NCBI RefSeq assembly: GCF_022869805.1
Contig: NZ_CP094974.1
Span: 124,001 to 188,000, forward strand
DNA: 64,000 nt
Direction of reading: 5' to 3'
From: Halosolutus halophilus
GTDB taxonomy: Archaea; Halobacteriota; Halobacteria; Halobacteriales; Natrialbaceae
Shown: positions 8,909-17,380 of the stretch, one piece after another
Layout: every line of letters begins with the position of its first letter
Position numbering within the stretch: the stretch's first letter is position 1
Made by a program: the position numbers and the translations under genes
The notes under the pieces: generated by a model
Told to the model about the DNA's origin: nothing
What the model saw: only the letters and a program-made list of their open reading frames with translations
The model's database searches: none

Positions 8909-9831
8909 CGATCACCCTCTGCCGCGTCGGCGACCTCGGTCGATTCGCGATCGAGGTCGGCGAGGACCGTCTCGAGATCCTCGCGGTACTCGTCGGCCAG
9001 TCGCGTAAGCGGCGGGCGCATGCGAGCGGGGCCGTAGCCGCGGATCTCCATCGCTTCCTTGACCGGGATCGGGTTGGTCTCGACGAAGAGTTCGCGAAAG
9101 AGCGGCCCGAGTTCGTGGTGGATCGTCCGGGCGCGCTCGTAATCGCCGTCCAGCGCCGCGCCGACCATCGCGCAGGTCCGCTCGGGTTCGACGTTTGCGG
9201 CGACGCTGATCGTCCCGGTTCCGCCGACCGAGATGACCGGCAGGGTGAGCGCGTCGTCGCCCGAGAGGACGGCGAAGTCCTCGTCGGTCGTCCGCTCGGC
9301 GATCTCGCCGATCTGGCCCAGATCGCCGCTGGCGGCCTTGTAGCCCGCGATGTTGTCGTGGCTCGCGAGTTCGACGGCGGTATCGGGCTCGATGTTTCGG
9401 CCCGTGCGCGAGGGCACGTTGTAGACGATCTGTGGCAGGTCGACGGCGTCGGCGATCGCCCGGTAGTGCTCGATCAGGCCGCGCTGTTCCGGCTTGTTGT
9501 AGTACGGCGAGATCAGCAGGAGGCCGTCGGCACCCGCGACGGCGGCGCGTTCGGAGAGTTCCAGCGCCTCGCGGGTGTTGTTCGACCCGGTGCCCGCGAT
9601 GACGGGCACGTCGTCGACGGCCTCGATGACGGCCTCGACGACGCGGACGTGTTCGTCGTGGGTCAGCGTCGCGGATTCGCCCGTAGAGCCGACGGGAACG
9701 AGTCCGTCGACGCCGGCGGCCTCGAGGCGCTGGGCGTCGGCCTGCAGTGTCTGGAAGTCGATTCGTTCGTCCTCGTTGAAGGGCGTACACATCGCCGGAA
9801 AGACGCCCGAAAGGTCGATATCTGAACTCAT
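8905..9831 (-). CDS. dapA: 4-hydroxy-tetrahydrodipicolinate synthase
   Basis: A 308-residue TIM-barrel lyase. It has the pyruvate-binding GSTGES motif, the catalytic Tyr in YNVPSRTG, and the Schiff-base Lys in GYKAAS. It condenses pyruvate with aspartate semialdehyde, the first committed step to lysine. The ATG at 9829-9831 was chosen because the protein aligns from there. An in-frame GTG at 9954 lies upstream of the predicted transcription start and would add a non-conserved tail. First gene of the six-gene operon. Confidence 0.95.
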   Translation of the reverse strand: MSSDIDLSGVFPAMCTPFNEDERIDFQTLQADAQRLEAAGVDGLVPVGSTGESATLTHDEHVRVVEAVIEAVDDVPVIAGTGSNNTREALELSERAAVAGADGLLLISPYYNKPEQRGLIEHYRAIADAVDLPQIVYNVPSRTGRNIEPDTAVELASHDNIAGYKAASGDLGQIGEIAERTTDEDFAVLSGDDALTLPVISVGGTGTISVAANVEPERTCAMVGAALDGDYERARTIHHELGPLFRELFVETNPIPVKEAMEIRGYGPARMRPPLTRLADEYREDLETVLADLDRESTEVADAAEGDR

Positions 9832-9961
9832 GTGTGTCGGAATCCTCGTGGTCGGTCTGGTGTGTGTCGGTCGGCGGTCGTGGAGTAGTTGTTGATCGAT
9901 CGTGGGCAACCGAACCGTGCCCGGGACGGGGTGCCACTCCCGCCGCGAGCACACTCACACG

Positions 9962-9978
9962 CGTTTACGTTTCGGAAA
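9962..9978 (-). promoter_or_regulatory. Putative promoter of the dap operon
   Basis: The minus strand reads CCGAAACGTAAACGCG, the best TATA-like element upstream of dapA. The predicted start point is near 9940-9945, giving a leader of about 110 nt, longer than for most genes here. No Shine-Dalgarno stands out next to the dapA ATG. Together with the htpX side, the 350 bp divergent gap holds no further gene. Confidence 0.35.
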
Positions 9979-10149
9979 ACGAGGGGCGACGCCGCTCACG
10001 ACGCGACCGACGGTCGAGTGAGCGGCGTGGCGCATACGTGATACAGGCGGGTTCGACTGCCTTATCCGTTGTGACTTCGACCAACTATTGCCACAACCGC
10101 CCGATGGGGTGTGCTGGTGACACGGAGCAGCGAACGTGAAGTTCCGCGC

Positions 10150-10158
10150 AATTTATAC
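10150..10158 (+). promoter_or_regulatory. Leaderless promoter of htpX
   Basis: AATTTATAC is a strong TATA box centred about 27 bp before the ATG at 10183, so the mRNA should begin at or within a few bases of the start codon. Confidence 0.65.
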
Positions 10159-10182
10159 CCGTCGCGAGCCGTCCATTCGTGT

Positions 10183-11007
10183 ATGACTGACTTCGGCTTG
10201 AAAGTGCGAATGGCGGTCGTCGGATCGATCCTGTTCGCGTTCTACATGCTCGTCGGTGCGTTCGGGCTGGCGATGCTCGGCCCCGGCGCGTGGCCGCTGG
10301 TCCTGCTCGGTCTCCTCGTCCTCCCGTTCATCCAGTACAAGATCGGCGTGTGGTCTGCGACCCGGAGGGCGGAGGAGATGCCCGAAGAGGGCCAGTATCG
10401 GGACATCCACGGGATGACCGAGTCCCTGTGCCGGGACATGGACATCGAGAAACCCAAACTGATGGTCATGGACATGGGCGTCCCGAACGCCTTCGCGACG
10501 GGCCGGAAGGGCAACGGCGTCGTCGTGGTCTCGACGGAACTCGTTCGACTTCTCCAGCGCGACGAACTCGAGGGCGTGATCGCCCACGAACTCGCCCACA
10601 TCAAGAACCGCGACGTCCTCGCGATGGTCGTCGGCAGTTCGATCGCGATGATGGTCGGCTGGGTCGCCTACATGGTCTACATCATGAGTAACGAGCGCGG
10701 TCTCGGCGGTATCATCGTCGGGATGGTCATCTCGAATATCGCACAGATGCTCGTGATGATCTTCGTGCTCGCCATCTCGCGGTACCGCGAGTACGTCGCC
10801 GACGAGGACGCCCGCCAGTACATCGGCAGCGGCGATCCGCTCGCACGGGCACTCGAGAAAATCTCGAAGGGTGCCGAGGGGCGCGAGTCGACCGTCGACG
10901 ACAGCGTGAGCGCGCTGTGTATCTTCAACGCGAACCGGAGCCTCCTGTCACAGCTGTTCGCGACGCACCCGCCGACCGAAAAACGGATCGAGAAGCTTCG
11001 GGGCTAA
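10183..11007 (+). CDS. htpX: HtpX-type membrane zinc metalloprotease
   Basis: A 274-residue M48 protease. Two N-terminal membrane segments (about 10-55) precede the catalytic HELAH motif (about 139-143), followed by another pair of hydrophobic segments and the third zinc ligand region YREYVADEDA. It should degrade damaged membrane proteins, with its active site on the cytoplasmic side. The start at 10183 fits the leaderless promoter; earlier in-frame codons lie upstream of the TATA box. Confidence 0.93.
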   Translation: MTDFGLKVRMAVVGSILFAFYMLVGAFGLAMLGPGAWPLVLLGLLVLPFIQYKIGVWSATRRAEEMPEEGQYRDIHGMTESLCRDMDIEKPKLMVMDMGVPNAFATGRKGNGVVVVSTELVRLLQRDELEGVIAHELAHIKNRDVLAMVVGSSIAMMVGWVAYMVYIMSNERGLGGIIVGMVISNIAQMLVMIFVLAISRYREYVADEDARQYIGSGDPLARALEKISKGAEGRESTVDDSVSALCIFNANRSLLSQLFATHPPTEKRIEKLRG

Positions 11008-11070
11008 CGATCGGCGGACGGTCAGGTTGGCCTGCCTATCCCGGGAACTCGCGCGGTTCGAGGGAAGCGG

Positions 11071-11078
11071 TTTTTACG
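11071..11078 (+). promoter_or_regulatory. Leaderless promoter of the NYN gene
   Basis: TTTTTACG lies about 26 bp before the ATG at 11100, placing the transcript start at the initiation codon. Confidence 0.55.
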
Positions 11079-11099
11079 ATTGCCCGACACGGCTAGGAT

Positions 11100-11597
11100 A
11101 TGACCGAGATTCATCCGGGCCAGCGGGTCGCCGTCCTCGTCGACGCCCAGAACCTCTACCATACGGCCCAGAGTCTCCACAGCCGCAACATCGACTACTC
11201 CGCGCTGCTCGAGAAGGCCGTCCAGGACCGCCAGCTCACGCGAGCGATCGCCTACGTCATCCGGGCCGATTCCCCGGAGGAGGAGAGCTTCTTCGAGGCC
11301 CTGGTCGACATCGGATTCGAGACGAAGATCAAGGACATCAAGACCTTCGCGGACGGCTCGAAGAAGGCCGACTGGGACGTCGGGATGAGCCTCGACGCCG
11401 TGACGCTGGCCAACCACGTCGACACGATCGTGCTCTGTACCGGCGACGGGGACTTCTCGCGGCTCTGTTCTCACCTGCGCCACGAGGGCGTTCGCGTCGA
11501 GGTGATGGCCTTCGAGTCCTCGACCGCGGAGGAACTGATCGCGGAGGCCGAGTCCTTCCTCGATCTCGGCGAACGCCACGAGACCTTTTTGCTCTAG
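11100..11597 (+). CDS. NYN domain (LabA/DUF88-type) putative ribonuclease
   Basis: A 165-residue single-domain protein with the PIN-like NYN fold. The acidic metal-binding residues are visible in VDAQNLYH near the N terminus, in ADWDVGMSLDA, and in the CTGDGDFS strand near residue 120. Such proteins are predicted or shown to cut RNA, but the target is unknown. The TAG stop lies in a CTAG palindrome shared with the convergent small membrane protein gene. Confidence 0.88.
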   Translation: MTEIHPGQRVAVLVDAQNLYHTAQSLHSRNIDYSALLEKAVQDRQLTRAIAYVIRADSPEEESFFEALVDIGFETKIKDIKTFADGSKKADWDVGMSLDAVTLANHVDTIVLCTGDGDFSRLCSHLRHEGVRVEVMAFESSTAEELIAEAESFLDLGERHETFLL

Positions 11598-11794
11598 CGG
11601 CGTCGCTGGATCTTGCTCGTTCGAGGGTGCGCGTCGTTCGCGACGCCGACGAGTAACGCCCCTGCCGCGACGATCAGCGTCACCCCCGTCAACGCGTAGA
11701 CGGAGACGCGCGACTCGAACACGGCCGGCCCGGCGAGCGTCAGTGAACTCACCGCGAGGAGGGCCACCCCGAGGGAAATTTGCGTGAGATCCAT
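11594..11794 (-). CDS. Small two-helix membrane protein, 66 aa
   Basis: A hypothetical 66-residue protein with two hydrophobic segments (about 5-22 and 32-50) and a basic C-terminal tail (TSKIQRRR). The start at 11792-11794 fits a TATA box (TATATA on the minus strand, around 11820) at leaderless spacing; the longer frame begins upstream of that box. Its stop codon shares the palindrome CTAG with the stop of the convergent NYN gene. No function is recognised. Confidence 0.65.
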   Translation of the reverse strand: MDLTQISLGVALLAVSSLTLAGPAVFESRVSVYALTGVTLIVAAGALLVGVANDAHPRTSKIQRRR

Positions 11795-11817
11795 CTCAGC
11801 AGCCGAGTACTGACTCG

Positions 11818-11827
11818 CTGTATATAA
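11818..11827 (-). promoter_or_regulatory. Leaderless promoter of the 66-aa membrane protein
   Basis: The minus strand reads CGTTATATACA here, centred about 27 bp before the ATG at 11794. Confidence 0.55.
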
Positions 11828-12017
11828 CGTTCGTGATGATAGTCCGGATATGATGAATGTCAGCATATGCCGAACGGCGGGGCCGTCGTGACGACAAACG
11901 ACGGCATCGTCGCGATAACGAACGACAGGACCGTCGCAGTGTATCCCCGCACGTCCCGGCGCGACACGTCTCCGCGCAGTCGAAGGGCTTTCGACGGCCC
12001 ACGCCGAACGGGAACCG

Positions 12018-12506
12018 ATGACCGATCCAGCCGACGGGAGCGCGGGCCTGGCTCAACTCCGGACGATCGCGGACTACCAGTTCGGTGCGGGCGCGGGGGC
12101 GGCGCTGTTCCCACCGGAGGAGTCAGTAACGATCAAGCGGACGTCCTCGGGCCGTCCCCAGCAGGTCCACGGCGAGGACGGCCGGATCGTCTCGTTCGGA
12201 ATCGACGGGCGGTTCACGCTCGGCCTCGACGGCGGTCGTCGACTGGACGCGGCCCTCGAGGAACCGGCCTATCGCGTCGTCGTCGACGACGAGAGCGAAC
12301 CCTTCGTTCGCGACGAGAAGAACGTCTTCGCGAAGTTCGTCGTCGACGTCGGCCCGGAGATCCGGCCGGGCGACGAGGTGCTGGTCACCCACGAGCGCGG
12401 CGAGGTGCTCGCGGTCGGCCGTGCGGAACTCGACGCGGCGGCGATCGCCGACTTCGACACGGGGATGGCCGTCACCGTGCGCGAAGGCGCGCCGGGCGAC
12501 CGCTGA
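12018..12506 (+). CDS. PUA domain protein
   Basis: A 162-residue protein. The C-terminal half (about 75-155) is a PUA RNA-binding domain, seen in the pattern YRVVVDDESEPFVRDEKNVF, then IRPGDEVLVTHERGEVLAVGRA. The N-terminal half resembles the domain that precedes PUA in archaeal tRNA-guanine transglycosylase-related proteins. It has no catalytic motif, so a role in binding tRNA or rRNA is inferred. It is followed after 55 bp by the lipoprotein gene. Confidence 0.82.
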   Translation: MTDPADGSAGLAQLRTIADYQFGAGAGAALFPPEESVTIKRTSSGRPQQVHGEDGRIVSFGIDGRFTLGLDGGRRLDAALEEPAYRVVVDDESEPFVRDEKNVFAKFVVDVGPEIRPGDEVLVTHERGEVLAVGRAELDAAAIADFDTGMAVTVREGAPGDR

Positions 12507-12561
12507 AAGAGCCGTTTTAGCTACGGGCACCGATATACGCCTTCCGAAAGTTGTTCGGCGT

Positions 12562-13344
12562 ATGAACCGACGATCACTACTGGCCTCCGTCGCGGCCGGC
12601 GCAGTCGTCGCCGGCTGCCTGGGCGCCGACCCGAGTTCCGGCGCCGATCCGGGCGCGGGCGACGACGAACCGCCGGCGTCGGACGAGTGCGGCGTCGCGG
12701 CCGAACCGCTCTCGGCGCTGTTGACCGATGGAACCGGCGATCCGTCGTACTGCTTCGAGGGCGCCCAGCCCGGGCTGACGATCGCGAACGAACGGGACGA
12801 CCCGATCGAGGCGTCCATCGCGGTGGCGACGTTCGAGGAGCGCTACGACCTCGACCCGGGCGAACGCGTCGTCGAACACTCCGCGTTCGAGGCTGCCGAC
12901 GATCTCACCGTGACGGTGACGGTCGGGGACGAGGAGTACACCCGGACGTGGACCGAACGGTCGTGCTATCGACACGGGATCGCGATCACCGACGAGGGAG
13001 TCACGATCGGCCGGATCGAACCGCTCCAGGGGCCCGGCGATACGCAACACGACTGCTATCCGGGGAAGACCGCGGACGTCTGGATCGGCACCGAGGGACC
13101 GCCCCGGGCGGCGACGGTGACGGTCGACGATCGCTGCGACGGGACGAGCACGTCCCAGACGATCGAGGTAGACCGCAGTGTGCGGGTGGAGGACGTCCTC
13201 ACGAGCGGCGGCAACTACGACGTCGCGATCGACGTCCACGCCGGCGGATCGGACACTTACGAGTACCGAGAGGAGTGCTGGGGTCTCATGGCGGATATCG
13301 AAGTCGACGGTACCGTCACTATCTACAAGCGAGGGATCGACTGA
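12562..13344 (+). CDS. Tat-exported lipoprotein of unknown function
   Basis: 260 residues. The N terminus MNRRSLLASVAAGAVVAGC combines a twin-arginine motif with a lipobox, the usual haloarchaeal route for folded lipoproteins. The first part of the mature protein is a low-complexity linker rich in Gly, Ala, Asp and Pro. The rest looks like a beta-rich extracellular domain with scattered cysteines that could pair. No known domain is recognised. Confidence 0.8.
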   Translation: MNRRSLLASVAAGAVVAGCLGADPSSGADPGAGDDEPPASDECGVAAEPLSALLTDGTGDPSYCFEGAQPGLTIANERDDPIEASIAVATFEERYDLDPGERVVEHSAFEAADDLTVTVTVGDEEYTRTWTERSCYRHGIAITDEGVTIGRIEPLQGPGDTQHDCYPGKTADVWIGTEGPPRAATVTVDDRCDGTSTSQTIEVDRSVRVEDVLTSGGNYDVAIDVHAGGSDTYEYREECWGLMADIEVDGTVTIYKRGID

Positions 13345-13548
13345 CCAGTTCTCCGGTCGGTCCCGGGGTTCGAGAACCGAGATCCGAGCGTCGGACGCGG
13401 AGACGGTCTCCGGGGAGCGCCGCCCCGAATCGATCGTGAGATTCCGGCGATATCCCGCCCCGCATCGATCGCGAGGCCCCGGTATTCGCGCGAAACGCAC
13501 CGCTCTCGAACGACAAAGTAAAAGGCCGCGGGTGGCGATACCCCGAGT

Positions 13549-13926
13549 ATGTTTGGAGGAGGCGGCGGACTCAATCCGCGCAAGATGGAACAGATGATGG
13601 AGCAGATGGGCATCGACGTCGAGGACATCGACGCCGAGGAGGTCATCATTCGCACCGACGAGTACGACCTCGTGTTCAACGACGCCGAAGTCACGAAGAT
13701 GGACGCCCGCGGCCAGGAGACCTACCAGGTCATCGGCTCCCCGGAACAGGTCGAGTCCGGCGCGGCCGGCGGGGGTGCGGACGGCGGTGCCGACGCCGGA
13801 CCGTCGATCCCGGACGCGGACGTCGAACTCGTCGCCGGTCGCGCCGGCGTCAGCGAGGACGAGGCCCGCGAGGCCCTCGAGGCGAACGACGGCGACCTCG
13901 CCGCCGCTGTCGAGTCCCTCGAGTGA
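13549..13926 (+). CDS. nac: Nascent polypeptide-associated complex protein
   Basis: 125 residues, typical for archaeal NAC. A Gly-rich start is followed by the NAC domain (about 10-75) and a Gly/Ala-rich linker. A C-terminal UBA domain (about 85-125) contains [20 protein letters not shown]. It binds nascent chains at the ribosome exit. A tRNA methyltransferase starts 7 bases after its stop, so the two are probably co-transcribed. Confidence 0.93.
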   Translation: MFGGGGGLNPRKMEQMMEQMGIDVEDIDAEEVIIRTDEYDLVFNDAEVTKMDARGQETYQVIGSPEQVESGAAGGGADGGADAGPSIPDADVELVAGRAGVSEDEAREALEANDGDLAAAVESLE

Positions 13927-13933
13927 CCCGCGC

Positions 13934-14668
13934 GTGAGCCAGCCGGTCCTGTTGGTCCGCGGCGATCGCGAGTACCTCGTCGAACCCGGTACCGAGAAAG
14001 GAACCGACCTCGGGGTCCTCGAGATTCCCGCGGACGTCGAACCCGGCGACGCGATCGAGACGCATCTCGGGAACGAGTTTCGGGTCCGCCGACTCCGGGG
14101 ACCGGACCTGTTCCACCACTTCGAGCGGACCGGCGCGCCGATGGTGCCCCGCGACGTCGGCCTGGTGATCGGCGAGACCGGCATCTCGCGGGACGATCGG
14201 ATCCTCGACGCGGGGACCGGGACGGGGGTCCTCGCGGCGTCGATGGCCCGGGCCGGCGCGTCGGTCGTGACTTACGAACAGGACCCCGACTTCGCCGACG
14301 TCGCCCGCGAGAACATGGCGCTGGGCGGGGTCGCCGACGCCGTCGAGGTTCGGACCGGCGACGTCACCGACGACCTCGCCGACCTCGGGGCGGCGTCGTT
14401 CGACGTGATCACGCTCGACACCGCCGACGCGCCGGCGGTCGTGGCCCGCGCGCCCGAGTTGCTCGTCGACGGCGGGTTCGTCGCCGTCTACAGCCCGTTC
14501 GTCGAGTCGACCCGGGAGGTCGCCCGGACGGCGCGCGAGGCGGGCCTGGCGAACGTCCGGACGCGGGAGACGATCCAGCGGGAGATGGACTTCGACGACC
14601 GTGGCTCGCGTCCGTCGACGGCACCCGTCGGACACACGGGATACCTGACGATCGCCCGAAACGAGTAG
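13934..14668 (+). CDS. trmI: tRNA (adenine-N1)-methyltransferase family protein (TrmI-like)
   Basis: A 244-residue SAM-dependent methyltransferase with a small N-terminal domain and a Rossmann domain. Motif I is DAGTGTGVLAASMARAG (about 93-109), and the conserved YEQDPDF acid loop follows. The catalytic-region LDTADA matches archaeal m1A57/58 enzymes. The GTG start follows the NAC stop by 7 bases. It should methylate adenines in the tRNA T-loop; the exact position is inferred from family. Confidence 0.87.
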   Translation: MSQPVLLVRGDREYLVEPGTEKGTDLGVLEIPADVEPGDAIETHLGNEFRVRRLRGPDLFHHFERTGAPMVPRDVGLVIGETGISRDDRILDAGTGTGVLAASMARAGASVVTYEQDPDFADVARENMALGGVADAVEVRTGDVTDDLADLGAASFDVITLDTADAPAVVARAPELLVDGGFVAVYSPFVESTREVARTAREAGLANVRTRETIQREMDFDDRGSRPSTAPVGHTGYLTIARNE

Positions 14669-15001
14669 CCGGCATCGACGACCGTGCTATTGACGCGGTA
14701 ACTCGTCGGTCGACGACCCAAACACTGTTGGCACTGCTCCTTTGATGTTCCCGACCCAACGTGTATCCGCCGTTCGAGAACGGCACACTGCCATCCAGTG
14801 ACGCTGCCAACGGACCCCCAGACGTTGGTTGCGCCGAATCCCACCAGCCACCTACCGTCGTGCCGTCGGGAGCCGGTGCTGGCACCCCGCCGCTTCCGGC
14901 GAGACACGGTTTTCGCACCGATCGGCTGGCCAAATCACACCTCCGGGCCACCTACTACCGACTCAGTTGACGTCCTCGACGGCCAGTTCCGACTCGGTGT
15001 C
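14669..15001. other. 333 bp gap with no recognisable gene
   Basis: This gap lies between the convergent methyltransferase and TFS genes. Short open frames exist on both strands but have no start signals, no coding bias and no known motif. I looked for RNase P and SRP RNA signatures and saw none. Part of it (around 14720-14860) is less GC-rich than the flanking genes. Confidence 0.5.
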
Positions 15002-15310
15002 TCAGTTGTCGTCTTCGCGCCACTTGTACTCGCACTCGGTACAGATGAAAAAGCGCGTCTCTGACTCGTCGGCGGACCGGATCTGTTGCATGTACCAGTA
15101 GGCGCGATCGTTCCCACACTCGGGACAGTGCGCGTCGGTTTCAGGCAGCGACGTCTCCTCGGAGGACTCGATGATCTCGCTGGCCTCCTGGTCCTCCGTG
15201 AGCGTGTACTGGGCGGCGTCGCCTTTCGGCTTCGTGAATCCGCAACTGCCACACTCCCAGATCCCGTCCTCAGCTTTCATCATCGAACCGCATTCGTCGC
15301 AAAATTCCAT
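15002..15310 (-). CDS. tfs: Transcription factor S (TFIIS/RpoM-like RNA cleavage factor)
   Basis: 102 residues with two zinc ribbons. The N-terminal one has C-x2-C pairs (CDECGSM, CGSCGF). The C-terminal TFIIS domain has CPECGN and CTECEY, with the RSADE acidic hairpin that enters the polymerase active site. It restarts backtracked RNA polymerase by stimulating transcript cleavage. A TTAAGT element at about 15338-15343 (minus) fits a leaderless start. Confidence 0.96.
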   Translation of the reverse strand: MEFCDECGSMMKAEDGIWECGSCGFTKPKGDAAQYTLTEDQEASEIIESSEETSLPETDAHCPECGNDRAYWYMQQIRSADESETRFFICTECEYKWREDDN

Positions 15311-15380
15311 CGTTGTCCGGCCTACGTCGGTCGAGCGACTTAAGCGGCCCGTTTAGTTCGTCCGCTTCGCTCGATCCGCG

Positions 15381-15638
15381 TTAGCCCTCCCCTTCGGACT
15401 GGAACGGCTCGCCGACCGCTTCGCGGGGTAACACGTTGTGGAGTTCCGACTGGAGGTCGGCGGCCGACTCGAACCGATCGGCAGTACTGTCGGCGACGAG
15501 GTTGCCCAGATTCCGCTCCCCGTCGGCCAGCAAGAGCGTAACGGTCCCCAGTTCGTCTGCGGCCTCCTCGCAGGCGATGGGGTAGTCGAGCGCTTCCAGC
15601 GTCGATTCCATTTCGCTGAGTTTGACTTCTGTCGCCAT
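15381..15638 (-). CDS. DUF5789 family protein
   Basis: 85 residues. The sequence pattern matches the haloarchaeal DUF5789 family as I recall it: an N-terminal KLSEME segment, LDYPIACEEAADELG, a middle VTLLLADGE, then LPREAVGEPFQSEGEG at the end. No catalytic motif is visible and the function is unknown. The start at 15636-15638 is the conserved family start. It stands alone between TFS and the MFS gene. Confidence 0.8.
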   Translation of the reverse strand: MATEVKLSEMESTLEALDYPIACEEAADELGTVTLLLADGERNLGNLVADSTADRFESAADLQSELHNVLPREAVGEPFQSEGEG

Positions 15639-15754
15639 ACGCAACGGTACGCCCGCTGCTGGCTTGTACCTCGCTCCTGTCGGTGCTGACTGTGCCGCGG
15701 ATCGACATTTCGGTTCGAAACCGTAATCGGGATGGATCACGGAGTGGTGAGTCG

Positions 15755-17044
15755 ATGCGAGGTTTCGCCAGTCGGATTGTTGCCGGATTCGCCGTCGATC
15801 GACGAGTGCTCACGCTGTCGTTCGCCCGGATGGCCGACGGGGTCGGCAACTCGTTTCTCATCATCGTGATCCCGCTGTACGTCGCGAGCGACGTCGTCTC
15901 CGGGGCGACGTTCGGGCTCGGCGAGTCGATGATCATCGGGATCATCCTCTCGATATTCGGGTTTCTCAACAGCTCCTTTCAGCCGTTCACGGGTCGGCTC
16001 TCCGATCGCGTCGGGAAGCGCAAGGCGTTCATTTTGATCGGGCTCGGCGGGCTCGCGATCACCAATCTCGCGTACGTCTTCGCCGAGTCGTACGTCTCGC
16101 TGCTGGCTATCCGCGGGCTACAGGGTATCAGCGTCGCCTTCATCATCCCCACGTCGGTCGCGCTGGTCAACGAACTCTCGACGACCGGCGATCGAGGCGG
16201 GAGCATGGGCGTCTACAACACGTTCCGACTGGCCGGCTTCGGTGCCGGCCCCGTGGTGGCCGGCGCGGTCGTCAACGCCGGGCCGTACGCGCTGCCGGGC
16301 GGGCCGTCGATCAACGGGTTCGACGCGGCCTTTTACATCGCCGCGATCACGGCCGCGATCAGTTCCCTGCTGGTGACGGCCCTCATCACGGATCCCGAAT
16401 CGACGCGGGCGAACGCCGCCGCGAACCTCTCGATCGACGTCTTCGATTCGTCGGGACCCCACCTGTTCGATCCCATCTTCACGCTCGGGATCGCCTCGCT
16501 GTTCATGGCGACGGCGATCGCGCTGTTCGCGACGATCCAGCCGCAGGTCAACGCCCGCCTCGACCAGGGATCGACCTGGTTCGGCGTCCAGTTCGCGGCC
16601 TTCATCCTCGCCCAGGTCCTGCTCCAGACGCCGATCGGGCGCGCCTGTGACGTGTACGGGCGGCGGCCGTTCGTCGTCGGTGGCATGGTCCTGTTGATCC
16701 CGACGACGCTCGTCCAGGGCCTCGTCTGGACCCCGGAGGCGATGTTCGTGGCACGCCTCTTCCAGGGGATCGCGGGCGCGATGGTGTTCGCCCCGTCCCT
16801 GGCGCTGGCCGGCGACCTCGCGGGCGAAGGCGAATCCGGTTCGAAGCTCTCGGTGCTGACGATGGCCTTCGGCTTCGGAATCGCGATCGGCCCGCTCTCC
16901 TCGGGCGCGCTGATCGGCTTCGGCTTCCCCGTCCCGTTCGCGTTCGGGACCGTTCTCGCCGTCCTCGGCGCGATCCTGGTCTACACCCAGATCGAGGAGA
17001 CTCTCGAGACGACCGAACCGGTGCCGGTGGTCGGGGACGACTGA
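15755..17044 (+). CDS. MFS transporter
   Basis: A 429-residue protein with about 12 hydrophobic segments in two halves. The loop between helices 2 and 3 carries GRLSDRVGKRKA, the MFS motif A, and a related form GRACDVYGRRPF occurs at the same place in the second half. Start at 15755 because GGTGA lies just upstream and the protein aligns from MRGF. It is a single-component secondary transporter; the substrate, possibly a drug, is not determinable. Confidence 0.9.
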   Translation: MRGFASRIVAGFAVDRRVLTLSFARMADGVGNSFLIIVIPLYVASDVVSGATFGLGESMIIGIILSIFGFLNSSFQPFTGRLSDRVGKRKAFILIGLGGLAITNLAYVFAESYVSLLAIRGLQGISVAFIIPTSVALVNELSTTGDRGGSMGVYNTFRLAGFGAGPVVAGAVVNAGPYALPGGPSINGFDAAFYIAAITAAISSLLVTALITDPESTRANAAANLSIDVFDSSGPHLFDPIFTLGIASLFMATAIALFATIQPQVNARLDQGSTWFGVQFAAFILAQVLLQTPIGRACDVYGRRPFVVGGMVLLIPTTLVQGLVWTPEAMFVARLFQGIAGAMVFAPSLALAGDLAGEGESGSKLSVLTMAFGFGIAIGPLSSGALIGFGFPVPFAFGTVLAVLGAILVYTQIEETLETTEPVPVVGDD

Positions 17045-17071
17045 TCCCGCGGCTATCGCGCGGTGAGGACG

Positions 17072-17258
17072 TCACCTGACGACGGTCACGGTCGTCCGCG
17101 GATTTGCCGACTTCGGTCGCCGTCGACACCTCTCGATCGTGCTCGGCGGCCGCCGCCTCGGCCTCGGCGAGCAGTTCCGTCGATCGGTCGTGGGCCCGCT
17201 TCCGTGGCGCCATCTTGGAGAGCGGCGTCCCGTCGTACGCCACGAGAACCTCGTCGAC
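17072..17258 (-). pseudogene. Universal stress protein remnant with internal deletions
   Basis: The minus strand encodes DEVLVAYDGTPLS, the exact N terminus of a UspA domain. It then jumps directly to STELLAEAEAAAAEHDREV-TATEVGK, the middle of the domain, and finally, in another frame, TTVTVVR-stop, the C terminus. About 60-80 residues are missing after the first block. Another 40, including the GSHGRSG nucleotide-binding loop, are missing before the last. It lies just downstream of the Na/Pi transporter on the same strand, where a companion USP gene would be expected. Confidence 0.75.
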
Positions 17259-17380
17259 AGCGGGCCTGGTCGCAACGTCGTCTCGAAGGCTCGAATAGGA
17301 GCGGGACGACTCGCCCGCGAGGATAGCGCCTCTCGGTCTCGGTGGAATCCCCCGATAGAACCGACAGTAACGGCCACGGG

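Noticed and set aside
12421-12561. In-frame upstream extension of the Tat lipoprotein
   Set aside because: The extension overlaps the PUA gene and would bury the signal peptide; MNRRSLL at 12562 is the natural start.
14488-14951. Open frames across the methyltransferase end and gap, transposase-like at a glance
   Set aside because: No DDE, RuvC or tyrosine-recombinase motifs and no terminal inverted repeats.
14669-15001. Possible noncoding RNA (RNase P or SRP RNA) in the 333 bp gap
   Set aside because: None of the conserved core motifs of these RNAs was seen on either strand.
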